A stretch of DNA of 64,000 nucleotides, taken from assembly GCA_022414725.1 (NCBI GenBank), contig CM039463.1:86133711-86197710 (forward strand), in the 5' to 3' direction. Of the stretch, positions 54,450-64,000 are shown piece by piece (position 1 is the stretch's first letter; each line of letters opens with the position of its first letter). This DNA comes from Microglena sp. YARC. Taxonomy: Eukaryota; Chlorophyta; Chlorophyceae; Chlamydomonadales; Chlamydomonadaceae. The notes under the pieces are model-generated. The model did no database searches and was not told where the DNA came from. It saw nothing but the letters and a program-made list of their open reading frames with translations. Position numbers and translations under genes: made by a program.

Positions 54450-54550
54450 TATCAATTGAAAATTAATGTTACAGTCCGTGTAAATACCGTACTCACAGGA
54501 CGTGAAGTTGAGGAACACCATAGCGTAAGCGGAGCTAGCTATATCAGCCG
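54450..54550. repeat. Short interspersed repeat, copy 3 of 3
   Basis: AATTGAAAATTAATGTTACA, GTCCGTGTAAATACCGTACT, ACGTGAAGTTGAGGAACACC; diverged relative of 7075-7165 and 53345-53440. Confidence 0.6.
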
Positions 54551-55569
54551 GTAGACCACCTGAGTAAAACTTAACAATATACAATATGCTGTCATCTGAC
54601 GGCAGGGCGGATAAGTGATCTCTCAATTTGTAAGGTGAACTTAATACTGCTTACATTACATTAACTAGTCATCGACCGAAAAGTGCGGTATTTCTGAAAT
54701 GAGATGAGAGGGTATGGGCTAAGTACAAATCAAGTCGTTGCACGAAAAAAAACTAGGGCGAATGCAGGCAGCGAGGGACAAAACAAGAAAATAAGATAGC
54801 TGTCGGATGACCTGTCACTTTGTACACAACTCGAACTTCGAAAGAAAGGTACACATGTCTTCGATTAGGTTACTTGTTAGGGTATATCAATCCTGTGTAC
54901 TTTTATCACCTCTTGGGTGGTTCTTTTTGCCACTTGTCCAATCGAGCGACTTGCCTAATTACGACTTGCATTCGCAACAGTACTTACACTTGTACCTGGT
55001 GCCACATAATTCTGTGTTACAATGTCCATTTGTTATGGCCAAGTATCGCTTATATTTATCTTGTGGGCCTACAATAGGCGTAAAGGGACCTGCTGACCTA
55101 AATTATGGTCTTAAAACGGGTCTCTATCTATCTGCTCGGATGTAACAACTCAAGACACATGACCCTTTGAGCAACAGTCCTGCTGAGTGAACACACCATT
55201 GTACTGCTCGAGAAGAGGGACACTTAGGTCATGTGACATGTGGATGTGCGAGAACAACGATTGTCAAGCAGAGCAACACACAAGTGATTCACATGATTCT
55301 TGATCGAAAGTAGTTAAGACACGCTACATATTCTCCTTTCGTGACTTCGCCATTGCCGCATGCAGACGGCATATGGAACCAGGCCCAAAAACCCTCCTCC
55401 TGCGGCTGACAGCCCGCCCCCGAGTCCCCCCCCCCGGCCCCCCCCGCTCCAACCTCACACTTTGTAATAAGGCGTACTATTTATTTATTTTAAGACATAC
55501 GTGATACGCATGTGGCACTGTGAAGCCTTGACCCGAGCTACAATATTACAAGCTTCTATTGCGCATCGT
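54551..55569. other. Non-coding, nothing recognised
   Basis: The 112-codon plus frame at 54807-55145 has no recognised motif. A C-rich tract lies at 55390-55455. Confidence 0.4.
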
Positions 55570-55574
55570 GGGAT

Positions 55575-55645
55575 TTCCCCTGATCGGTCGTACGGGAGGG
55601 GTCCCCCTTAAACACCACGCCCCTCCAGTTGTTTTTTACAGGCTT
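55575..55645 (+). mobile_element. LINE 3'-tail fragment
   Basis: GTACGGGAGGGGTCCCCCTT, ACACCACGCCCCTCCAG and GTTTTTTA match the tail of the non-LTR element (11360-11415), without any upstream LINE coding sequence. A severely 5'-truncated insertion. Confidence 0.75.
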
Positions 55646-55724
55646 CTTTATTGTTTTAGCTCCATCGCTCGGATGCGCATGAAAGCGTCCCAAGTGTTGG
55701 TGCCATTCCGTCATATCCCTGTGG

Positions 55725-56165
55725 TGTGTGTATGAGATGCGTGAGTATTAGTGTGTGTTATGTGTGTGAGTGAGTGTAGTGTGTGTGGTATTAAAAGTGT
55801 GTGTTATGAGTGGGAGTGTGTGTTGGTGTGAGTGGTGTGTGTGTGTGTTGTGTGTGTGTGTGTGTGTGGTGTGTGTTGGGGGGGGGGGGGGGGGAGTAAG
55901 TAGGGTAAAGTGGGTGGGTGTGCCCGAGTATTGGCAAACCACCTGCTATTGTAGCGACCAGCGCACGGCTGCCACAGTAGCAAAAGAAAAGCATGAGGGT
56001 AAGCATACCCTAGCTCCCTGACCAAAGCCCAGATATATATATGTCACACAAATAAACCAAACAATGAGGAAGTAATACATTAGCATGCAGTGGCAATGCA
56101 TGGCATGTATGTATGTATGTATTATGCATGTATGTATGCATGTAAAGCATGCATGTATGTTATGC
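55725..56165. repeat. GT, poly(G) and ATGT microsatellites
   Basis: GTGTGT/GAGTG tracts at 55725-55875, a poly(G) run of about 17 near 55878, and TGTATG/GCATGTATG tracts at 56095-56165. The 109-codon minus frame over the last tract is an artefact. Confidence 0.85.
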
Positions 56166-56599
56166 ATGTATAGAGTACAGTCTAAGAGAGGGTAGGCCAA
56201 ATAGCTCAAGGGGGGCACAGCTCGTTTGCTTGCATTGGGGCCATACCACCAAGTGCTACAGCAGTGAATTAACAAAAATGATATAAAAGCCCGAGCGCAC
56301 TGATGCTGAGCGACCGTAAGCGAGTATACAGTGATATACAGAATGGCAATATAAAAGCACGAGAAGTGACTGAATTCTGAGCTGAATCACCTAATGCTAA
56401 TAAGATATATACAAAAAGAAATGTGGAAGCACAAGATGCACTGATTGCTGACACCTACAATGGTCCCCAGGAGAGAAATCGTGGGAAGGAGAAGCCTCAC
56501 CAGCGCCATCCATTCACGAGAGGACTTCCATCAGCATTGGAAGCGAAGGTCCCTCATGGTAGTTGTGAACTTTGCTTGTAGTGCTTTGTACATCACATC

Positions 56600-56745
56600 C
56601 AATCTGCATGTGGGGGACAGGTTTGGTTCAGGTTTGGTTTGGGTAATGTGCAGTTTCGGTAAGCTTGGGGTCTGGTTTGGTCTGGTTTGGTTCAGTTGGT
56701 GCCAATTTGTGTTTATGACAGGTTTGGTTTGGCTTGGTTAGTCTT
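56600..56745. repeat. GGTTTGGTTTGG-type repeats
   Basis: Irregular copies of CAGGTTTGGTTTGG and GTCTGGTTTGG. Confidence 0.75.
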
Positions 56746-56747
56746 TT

Positions 56748-57225
56748 ATCAAACGCGAGGGGGTGGCCCTCTCAGCAAACACTGAAACCCAAACAGCGCC
56801 CCACCCCCACAGACGAAGGGACCAACACCCTTGACACATGATCCCAGTCCGTTCTCATCAAACCTGGGGGGGTCCTCGTAGGGCATACGTAACCTCAAGC
56901 CGAACGCCCACCGGGCCAGCCCCACAGACAACGGAGACGACACCTCCAGAAGGCCCAGTCCGTTCTCTCTAGAGCGCTGGGGGGGATCGCTAAGGCAAAG
57001 AACTAAACCCTTAACACCGGCCACCCCCAGCAGACACAGACACAGGAGGGGACTCTTGACAGAATCCCAAGTCCGTTCTCATTAACCAGGGGGGTGCCAT
57101 CTCAACAAAAATCAAACCCTAAACGCAGCTAAACCCTAAACCTCCCCACCCCTACAACAAGGGACAGTGACACCTTGAGCAGAATCCCAGTCTGTTCTGC
57201 ATGCAACCATGGGTGGTCCTGCGGT
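56748..57225. repeat. About 110-120-bp tandem repeats, about four units
   Basis: Each unit ends with CCCAGTCCGTTCTC-like sequence and opens with A-CAAACC..GGGGGG. One unit contains AAACCCTAAAC telomere-like motifs near 57110-57145. Confidence 0.8.
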
Positions 57226-57689
57226 CAGCCAACACCTCCGATGCGGCCGCCTCTTCCGGTGATTTCCGCACTTGCGATAGCTCCATAAAACAGGCTGTGG
57301 CTCACTCGTCAGTGTCACAAAGCTGTTCGCTGGGCGCGGGGGGGTGCCCAACGGCGAAAGCTTCAGCGGCCTGGGGAAGAATGGTGCATGATCGTGGATG
57401 ATGGAGGGGGTTGGGGGAGAGGGAGGGGGTGGGGGATGATGCGTGGGGTGATTGATGACGGATGATAGGAGGGGGGGGTGGTGATTGTTTGAAATGAGAG
57501 AGGAGGGAGGAGGGATAGAGGGATGATATATATTGCAGGGGTTGGAAATGCATCAGTTATTGATGGTGGTGATGAATGGGGTGTGGGTTGGGGGGAGTAA
57601 GGCTCCTTTGTTTAGGTGTGAGCCCTGAGCGAGGGCCTGTATAGTGTTTAATTGAAACCTGTGAACACCATCCACCTGAACCATGCTAG
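57226..57689. other. G-rich non-coding stretch
   Basis: GGGGGAGAGGGAGGGGGTGG and GGATGATAGGAGGGG tracts at 57400-57590. No gene seen. Confidence 0.5.
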
Positions 57690-58120
57690 CCACTCAACTG
57701 TATAAACCACCACCCACCACCAATGGCAAAATTGGAGGACCGGGCACCACCACCACCACCATACCAGCCACACCTACTGTTTATGAGACCTTACCGGACC
57801 CACCACCACCACCATCACCAATCAGCTTTTGGCTTTTACCTAATGGTTAGAGTCATGATCCATAATTTCGCCACGTGCGTTGTTGAATGCATGCGAGCTT
57901 AGAGAGTCCTCCTTCAGCCTTGAATCCTAGCCAGAGGCTGATTATTTGTATTGAGACGTTTACCGTGGACCACCACCACCCACCACCTAGGATATCCACC
58001 AACACCCAATCAGCTTTGGGCTTTGAACCTATAGAGATAATGCTCCACACTTGCGCCAGCGAGGCCGTGTGTTAGATGTATTCGAGCCTACGACGGGTGC
58101 TTCCCTCCTACAGCCAACAC
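57690..58120. repeat. ACC-rich direct duplication (about 150 bp)
   Basis: CACCACCACC..CCAATCAGCTTTTGGCTTTT..CCTAATGG at 57795-57845 recurs in altered form at 57965-58030, with shared GCCACGTGCG / GCCAGCGAGG and CCTCCTTCAGC / CCTCCTACAGC downstream. Confidence 0.65.
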
Positions 58121-58189
58121 CTCATCTAGCTTGGTGTGACAGCGCTCTATTGGGTGGGAGAGAAGTTATCTCAAAGAGAGCCCCACTCA

Positions 58190-58430
58190 TCCAGGCCTTG
58201 TAGAATTGTGCCACCTTCCGGTCCCCATACCTGCAGGGGGCCTTTGTGGAAGATGAAGTGTTGAGGTTGGGTTGGGTAATAAGTCGAAGTGCAGACTTGA
58301 AGATGAAGGAGATAGTCCACAACTCACCCGAAAGAACCAATGTAGAATTGTGCCACCTTTCTAGCCCCCAGCACCTAGAAAGGGGCTTGTTTGGAAGATA
58401 GAGTGTGTTGGGTTGGGTTGGGTAAGAGCA
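58190..58430. repeat. About 150-bp direct duplication
   Basis: GTAGAATTGTGCCACCTT..AGGGGGCCTT..TTGGAAGAT..GTGTTG.GTTGGGTTGGGTAA occurs at 58200-58285 and 58343-58425. Confidence 0.75.
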
Positions 58431-58539
58431 GTGAACCGGTTTTAAAACATACATTGTGAAATGAGTGCATTGGGGTAAGGTAACAGTGCAGTTGGGTTGA
58501 TTGCGACCCATCACTCCCCTGCTCTTCTAATAGTAGAGC

Positions 58540-59110
58540 GGCATGCATGCCCCTTCCCCTCGCGCCCCGTCCCTCCCCCCATCTCCAACCTACAATTCCC
58601 TACCCCCTTCCCCCCCCATCTCCACCCCCCCACCCTCCCCCCCACCTCACGGCTCCATCCCCACCCTCCGACCTAGCAACCCATATATCGGATGACACTC
58701 CCCATGGTCTTTCTGGGGCCACTACAATGCATCCCCCTCACCTCCCCCTGGCTCCCAGCCCCACCCCACTTACTTGGTTGATTGCGAACCCATCTTTGAT
58801 GCTGACACAGCTCCCCCTCATTTCTGGGGCCACTGGAACCCCCCCGCCCGCCCCTCCCGTCCAGCTCACCTTCTCCCCTCCGCGCCCAGCCCAACCTTCC
58901 AGCTCCACCCACTTACTTGGCTTGATTGCGAACCCATCTGATTTGTTGACGAAACAGCTCCCCTCCGCTGCTGGGGCCCACTGCAAGCCCCGCTCGCCCC
59001 GCGCGTCCGCCCCCTCCACCCTCACCTCTTCTGCTCCTTGCCTCCAGCCCACCCACTACTTGGCTTGATTGCGAACCCATCTGATGTACACACTCCCCTG
59101 CCTCTTTCTG
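58540..59110. repeat. C-rich tract and about 140-bp tandem repeats
   Basis: A CCCTCCCCCC-rich tract (58545-58670), then three units around ACTTGGTTGATTGCGAACCC, ATCTGAT and AGCTCCCCTC..CTGGGGCCACTGC (58768, 58912, 59058). Proline-rich frames are artefacts. Confidence 0.75.
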
Positions 59111-59289
59111 GGCCCACTACAAGCACGCCCATCCCGGCATCGCTCTGTCCTCCGGAACTCAATGCCTTGAAGGCAGACTCTGTACTGCTGCTGCATGGGT
59201 CAAGTCTCCTGCCGCCCCTAGCCAGCATCGCCTCTTAAAGCTAGAGATTGGCCGGCCTGAATGTTGGCAAGTAGCTCTGTGGCCGATCA

Positions 59290-60510
59290 ATCTGGTCCAA
59301 CCTGGTGTGTGTGAGTGGTGTGGGTGGGTTGTGAAAGTAGCCTGTGAGCATCGGTCTGGTCAACCTGTGGTGGTAGGTGGGGGGTGGGTGTGGTGTGGCA
59401 AAGTGCCCTGTGTGCATCAGTCTGGCCCAACCTGGTTGGTGTTGGGTGTGGTGTTGGTGTTGTGTTTGTGTTGGAGTGGTGTTGGTGTTGGTGGTGGGGA
59501 TGGGTGGTTGGTTGGTGGTTGTTGGTGTTGGTTCGTTTTTGTGGGTGTTGGTGTTTAAGGTGGTGGTGTTGGTGGTGGGTTTGGTGTTGGTGGTGGGTGT
59601 TGGTGTTGGTAGGTGGGTGTGGTGAGTGTGTTGGTGGTGGTTGTGTGTGGTGTTGGTTGGTGGTGTGGTGTTGGTGGTGGTGGGGTTTGGTTCTGTGTTG
59701 GTGGGGTGTTGTTGTGTGTTGGTGGGTGAGTGTGGTGTTTGTGTGGGTGTTGGTGTTGGTGGTGATGTTGGTCTTGGTGGTGGTTGGTGTTGGTGTGGGT
59801 GTGGTGGTTGTGGTGGTGGGTGTTGGTTGGTGGTGGTGGTGGTTTGGTGATTGTGTTGTGGTGGGTGTTGGTGTGTTAGGTGGGTGTTGGTGTGGGGTGG
59901 TGGTGTTGGTGTTGGTGTGGATGTTGGTGTTGGTGGGGTGTGGTGTTGGTGGTGGTGGGTTGTTTGGTGTTGTGTTGGTGGTGGTGTTTTGTGTTGTGGT
60001 GGTGGTGGGTGTGGTTTTTGGTGTTGGTGTTGTGGTGGTGTGTTGGTGGGTGTTGGTGTGGGATGTTGGTGTTGTTGGTGGGTGTTGTGTTTGTGTTGGT
60101 GGTGGGTTGTTGGGTGTGTGGTGGGTGTTGTGTTGGTGTAAGGTTTGGTGTTGGTGTGGTGGTGGTTTTTGGTGTTGGTGTTGGTGGTGTGTGGTTTGTG
60201 GGTGGGTGTTGGTGTTGGTGGTGGTAGGTGGGTGTTTGGTGTGGGTTGTTGGGTGGGTGTTGTGTTGTGTTGGTGGGGAATGTTGTGTTGGTTTTAGTGT
60301 GGGTTGTTGTGTTGGTGGTTGGTGTGGTCTGGTTGTTGTGTTGGGTGGGGTGTTGGTGTTAAGGTGGTCGTGTTGTGTTGGTGGTTGGATTGTTGTGTTG
60401 GTTGGTGGGTGTTGGTTTGGTTGTTGGTGTTGGTGGTGGTGTTGGTGTTGGTGTGGGGTGTGGGTGTGGTCTAGGTGTTGTGGTGTTGGTGGGTTTGGTG
60501 TGGTGTTGTG
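59290..60510. repeat. GT-rich (GTTGGTGGTGTTG)n low-complexity array
   Basis: Opens with two or three ~65-bp units (GAGCATCGGTCTGGTCAACC, GTGTGGC), then becomes almost pure G/T (GGTGTTGGTG). It runs into the assembly gap; true length is unknown. Confidence 0.9.
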
Positions 60511-61510
60511 NNNNNNNNNNNNNNNNNNNNNNNNNNNNNNNNNNNNNNNNNNNNNNNNNNNNNNNNNNNNNNNNNNNNNNNNNNNNNNNNNNNNNNNNNN
60601 NNNNNNNNNNNNNNNNNNNNNNNNNNNNNNNNNNNNNNNNNNNNNNNNNNNNNNNNNNNNNNNNNNNNNNNNNNNNNNNNNNNNNNNNNNNNNNNNNNNN
60701 NNNNNNNNNNNNNNNNNNNNNNNNNNNNNNNNNNNNNNNNNNNNNNNNNNNNNNNNNNNNNNNNNNNNNNNNNNNNNNNNNNNNNNNNNNNNNNNNNNNN
60801 NNNNNNNNNNNNNNNNNNNNNNNNNNNNNNNNNNNNNNNNNNNNNNNNNNNNNNNNNNNNNNNNNNNNNNNNNNNNNNNNNNNNNNNNNNNNNNNNNNNN
60901 NNNNNNNNNNNNNNNNNNNNNNNNNNNNNNNNNNNNNNNNNNNNNNNNNNNNNNNNNNNNNNNNNNNNNNNNNNNNNNNNNNNNNNNNNNNNNNNNNNNN
61001 NNNNNNNNNNNNNNNNNNNNNNNNNNNNNNNNNNNNNNNNNNNNNNNNNNNNNNNNNNNNNNNNNNNNNNNNNNNNNNNNNNNNNNNNNNNNNNNNNNNN
61101 NNNNNNNNNNNNNNNNNNNNNNNNNNNNNNNNNNNNNNNNNNNNNNNNNNNNNNNNNNNNNNNNNNNNNNNNNNNNNNNNNNNNNNNNNNNNNNNNNNNN
61201 NNNNNNNNNNNNNNNNNNNNNNNNNNNNNNNNNNNNNNNNNNNNNNNNNNNNNNNNNNNNNNNNNNNNNNNNNNNNNNNNNNNNNNNNNNNNNNNNNNNN
61301 NNNNNNNNNNNNNNNNNNNNNNNNNNNNNNNNNNNNNNNNNNNNNNNNNNNNNNNNNNNNNNNNNNNNNNNNNNNNNNNNNNNNNNNNNNNNNNNNNNNN
61401 NNNNNNNNNNNNNNNNNNNNNNNNNNNNNNNNNNNNNNNNNNNNNNNNNNNNNNNNNNNNNNNNNNNNNNNNNNNNNNNNNNNNNNNNNNNNNNNNNNNN
61501 NNNNNNNNNN
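60511..61510. other. Assembly gap, 1000 N
   Basis: Exactly 1000 N, the usual arbitrary scaffold-gap size. Open frames crossing it are meaningless. Confidence 0.98.
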
Positions 61511-61599
61511 AGAAAGAAAACAAAGAAGCAATACAACTTCATACAAATATTGACCTCATGTACAGCTGCATGCTTACGTTGACGGCAGCTTGACTACGA

Positions 61600-62530
61600 G
61601 TGTTCAGCATCAGGTCATTTTTGGCTAACCAGAGAGCTAATATGAACACTAAACAAATGAACACTGTATTATTGGGTTGCTCGGGCTTTCACCCAGCTGC
61701 ATTTAATTGGAGAAGCTTATACTAAATTGTTGTGTCCTTAGTACCGGCTAAACACAAAGACAGGAAAATACAAAACATGAATGAATAGGCAAACACAAAC
61801 AATGCATGAATGGCAACAAAAGCACAGAATACAAACACATAGGCTGATAAGGCAACACACAAAACAACGACTGGAAAGTAACAATAATACTCCATCTGAT
61901 TATATTAACTCAGATCATCGAGCCTGCAATACTTCGTTAGCAGCTCTCTACTACCAAGTGTTTTAAGCCCTCGGTATTGGTTAAACACAGAGCGGCTCAG
62001 TATGGACATAGACAATGAACATTGCAACCTTGGTCTGACCTCAGCTAACCCAGCTGCATACTACGTGGAGCAGTCTCTACTTACAAGTTGTTCTGCTCAT
62101 GGGTGGCCCCGGTATCTTGGGCTAACAAGAGATTAGCGTGAAGACTAAACAATAGGAACTGCAACTTGGTTGCTCAGGCTCTCCAGATGCATACTAAGTG
62201 GAACAGCTCTTCTCTTCTCTCTCTCTCTTCTCTCTCTCCTCTCTTCTCTTTCTCTCTCTTCACGAAGTGGTCTTCCTAGGTCCATGTTTAAACCAGAGGC
62301 GTAAATATGAACACTAAACAATGAACACTGCACTTGGGATCTGCATCAGGTCAGCCAGGTACATACTTTGTGGAGGCAGCTCTTTGGACTATAAGTGGTT
62401 TAGCATAGGTCACTTGTTAAACACTCAGCATTTAACTCATGAACACTAAACAATGAACACTGCAAACTTGGGTCTGCCTCAGGTCATGAGCTGCATATTA
62501 GTGGAGCAGCTCTCCTATGATCAAAGAGAT
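61600..62530. repeat. Irregular tandem repeats of about 150-200 bp
   Basis: At least five units share ATGAACACTAAACAATGAAC, ACTGCA, GGTCTG..CTCAGG and AGCTGCATACT..GTGGAGCAGCTCT (about 61640, 62000, 62145, 62308, 62440). A TCTCTCTTC microsatellite lies at 62213-62260. Confidence 0.75.
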
Positions 62531-62760
62531 GAGAACTCAGTTGTGTATGAATGGATGGATGGATGGATGGATGGTGTATTGCATGCTGATCTTGCCTGCA
62601 GTTGTCACTTAAATGTATAGTGATTGTGCATTCTACTTGTTGGCTTTGCTGATTTGCCTGCAACTTTGTCATTAAATCTATGTATGTGTGTATGTCTGTT
62701 CGGCATCAACCTGAGGAACGCGTGTGGCATATCCTAGGGCCGTTGTCTGTTGGTGAACAG
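62531..62760. other. Short transition with a GGAT microsatellite
   Basis: (ATGG)n at 62550-62575 and TATGTGTGTATGT near 62680. No gene. Confidence 0.5.
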
Positions 62761-62779
62761 TATATTGGCTGCAGCAACT

Positions 62780-64000
62780 TTATGGGGGCGCTAATTTGAA
62801 ACATGCTGAAGGCTATCTTGGTCACGAATATATGACCATTCATATTGCTTGTTTTCAGAATTGAAATTGAGGCTACATTTCGTTTTAATATTACATTTCA
62901 TGGGGGGCGCCTAATATTGAAACATGCTTGAAAGCTATCTTGGCTAGAATATATGAACATCACTTTGCTTGTTTTCAGAATCTGAAGTGAGGGCTACATT
63001 TCGTTTTTAAAATATTACATTTAGGGGGGGCGCCTAATATTTGAAATGCTGAAAGCTTCTCTTGGCTTCACAATATAGTGACATATATGCTTGTTTTTGC
63101 AGAATCTGAAATTCGAGGGCTATTTGTTTTTAAATATTACATTTCAGGGGCGCTAATATTGAAATGCTGAAGATATTCCTGGCTAGAATATATTGAGCAT
63201 CATATTGTTGTTTTCAGGAATCTGAATTGAGGCTACTTTCGTTTTTATATTACTATAGTGGGGGCGATAATATTTGAAACATGCTGAAAGCTATCCTTGG
63301 CTCACGAATATAATGACATCATATGGCTTGTTTTCAGACTGAAAATTGAGGGCTAATTGTTTTTATATTGACATTTCAGGGGGGGCTAATTTGAAACATG
63401 CTGAAAGCTATTCTTGGCTACGAATATATGCCATCATACTATGATTGTTATTTAAAGATACATGAATTGAGGGCATACAATTCTTAGTTCTCTTCTAATA
63501 CTTCTTTCAGGGGGGGGCCTAATATTGAAACATGCTGAAAGCTATCCTTGGTCACGATATTGACATCATATTGCTTTGTTTTCAGAATCTGAATTGAGGG
63601 CTACGATTTCGTTTAATATTAATTTCAGGGGGGGCGCTAATATTGAAACATGCTGAAGCTATTGGCTCGAATATATGAACCATACATATTGCTTGTTTTC
63701 AAGAATCTGAACTTGAGGGCTACATTTCGATTTTTTAATATTAATTTCAGGGGGGGCGCCTAAATAATTGAAACTGCTGAAAGTATCGCTTGGCTACGAA
63801 TATATGACTATCATATTGCTTGTTTTTCAGAATTGAATTGAGGCTAATTTGTTTTATATTAAATTTCTGGGGGGGCCTAATTTGAAACATTGTGGAGTAT
63901 CTTGGTACGAATATATGAGATATATGCTTGTTTTCAAGAATCTGAAATTGAGGGTACATTTACGTTTTTAATCTTACATTTGAGGGGGGGCGCCTAATAT
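62780..64000. repeat. About 120-bp tandem array reaching the window end
   Basis: About ten units: GGGGGCGCCTAATATTGAAA, CATGCTGAAAGCTAT, TTGGC..ACGAATATATGA, TTGCTTGTTTTCAGAATCTG, AATTGAGGGCTACATTTCG and TTTTTAATATTACATTT. Units differ mostly by one-base gains and losses at homopolymers. Confidence 0.9.

Noticed and set aside
54807..55145. 112-codon plus-strand frame
   Set aside because: No domain, repeat or splice support; length is unremarkable for this AT content.
59287..61593. Very long frames across 59.3-61.6 kb on both strands
   Set aside because: They run through a G/T low-complexity array and 1000 N; the N stretch creates false openness.

Overview
This is nuclear DNA from a eukaryote. 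It has spliced exons, tRNA-derived SINEs, a non-LTR retrotransposon, several LTR retrotransposons with exact 5-bp target duplications, MITEs, long minisatellites and a 1000-N scaffold gap. There are no operons, Shine-Dalgarno-led genes or CRISPR arrays. The CCCTAAA-type telomere-like block near 3.1 kb, the copia elements and a non-LTR element carrying both RNase H and a C-terminal PD-(D/E)XK-like domain would fit a green alga. That placement is an inference and the species is not identified.

Layout. 1-6030: the 3' part of one host gene (+ strand), with a 174-bp exon (516-689), a 4-kb intron full of minisatellites, and a Gln/Pro/Gly-rich last exon (4712-5652). The edges of these exons have been copied outward repeatedly. 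6.0-7.4 kb: MITE, SINE and small repeats. About 7.5-15.2 kb: copy A of a large repeat family, split by a 3.15-kb non-LTR element (8264-11415) and a SINE. 15.6-20.5 kb: a rearranged non-autonomous LTR element (E4) with TSD GGCAC. 21.1-22.7 kb: a ~265-bp satellite containing a solo-LTR-like insertion. 22.96-24.12 kb: the second host gene, a helical protein with a 48-bp coding minisatellite and a C-terminal membrane anchor.

24.3-50.4 kb: two head-to-tail copies (B and C) of the same large repeat family. Copy B is split by a copia element E1 (25577-36972, minus strand, TSD ACAAT), which is itself split inside gag by a second copia-family element E2 (31394-35792, plus strand, TSD GTAGG). Copy C is split by a gag-only LTR element E3 (41627-46086, minus strand, TSD TCCCT). 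The uninterrupted sister copies supply the empty sites, so these boundaries are well supported. 50.4-64 kb: almost only tandem repeats, with one more SINE, a LINE-tail fragment, the assembly gap at 60511-61510, and a noisy ~120-bp tandem array running to the end.

How the parts relate. The SINEs end in the same 3' tail as the non-LTR element, which suggests that a member of that LINE family mobilised them. E1, E2 and E3 all have a primer site beginning GGTTA directly after the LTR. E2 and E3 lack usable pol, so they were probably moved in trans. The window therefore reads as a retrotransposon-dominated intergenic region between two low-complexity host genes.
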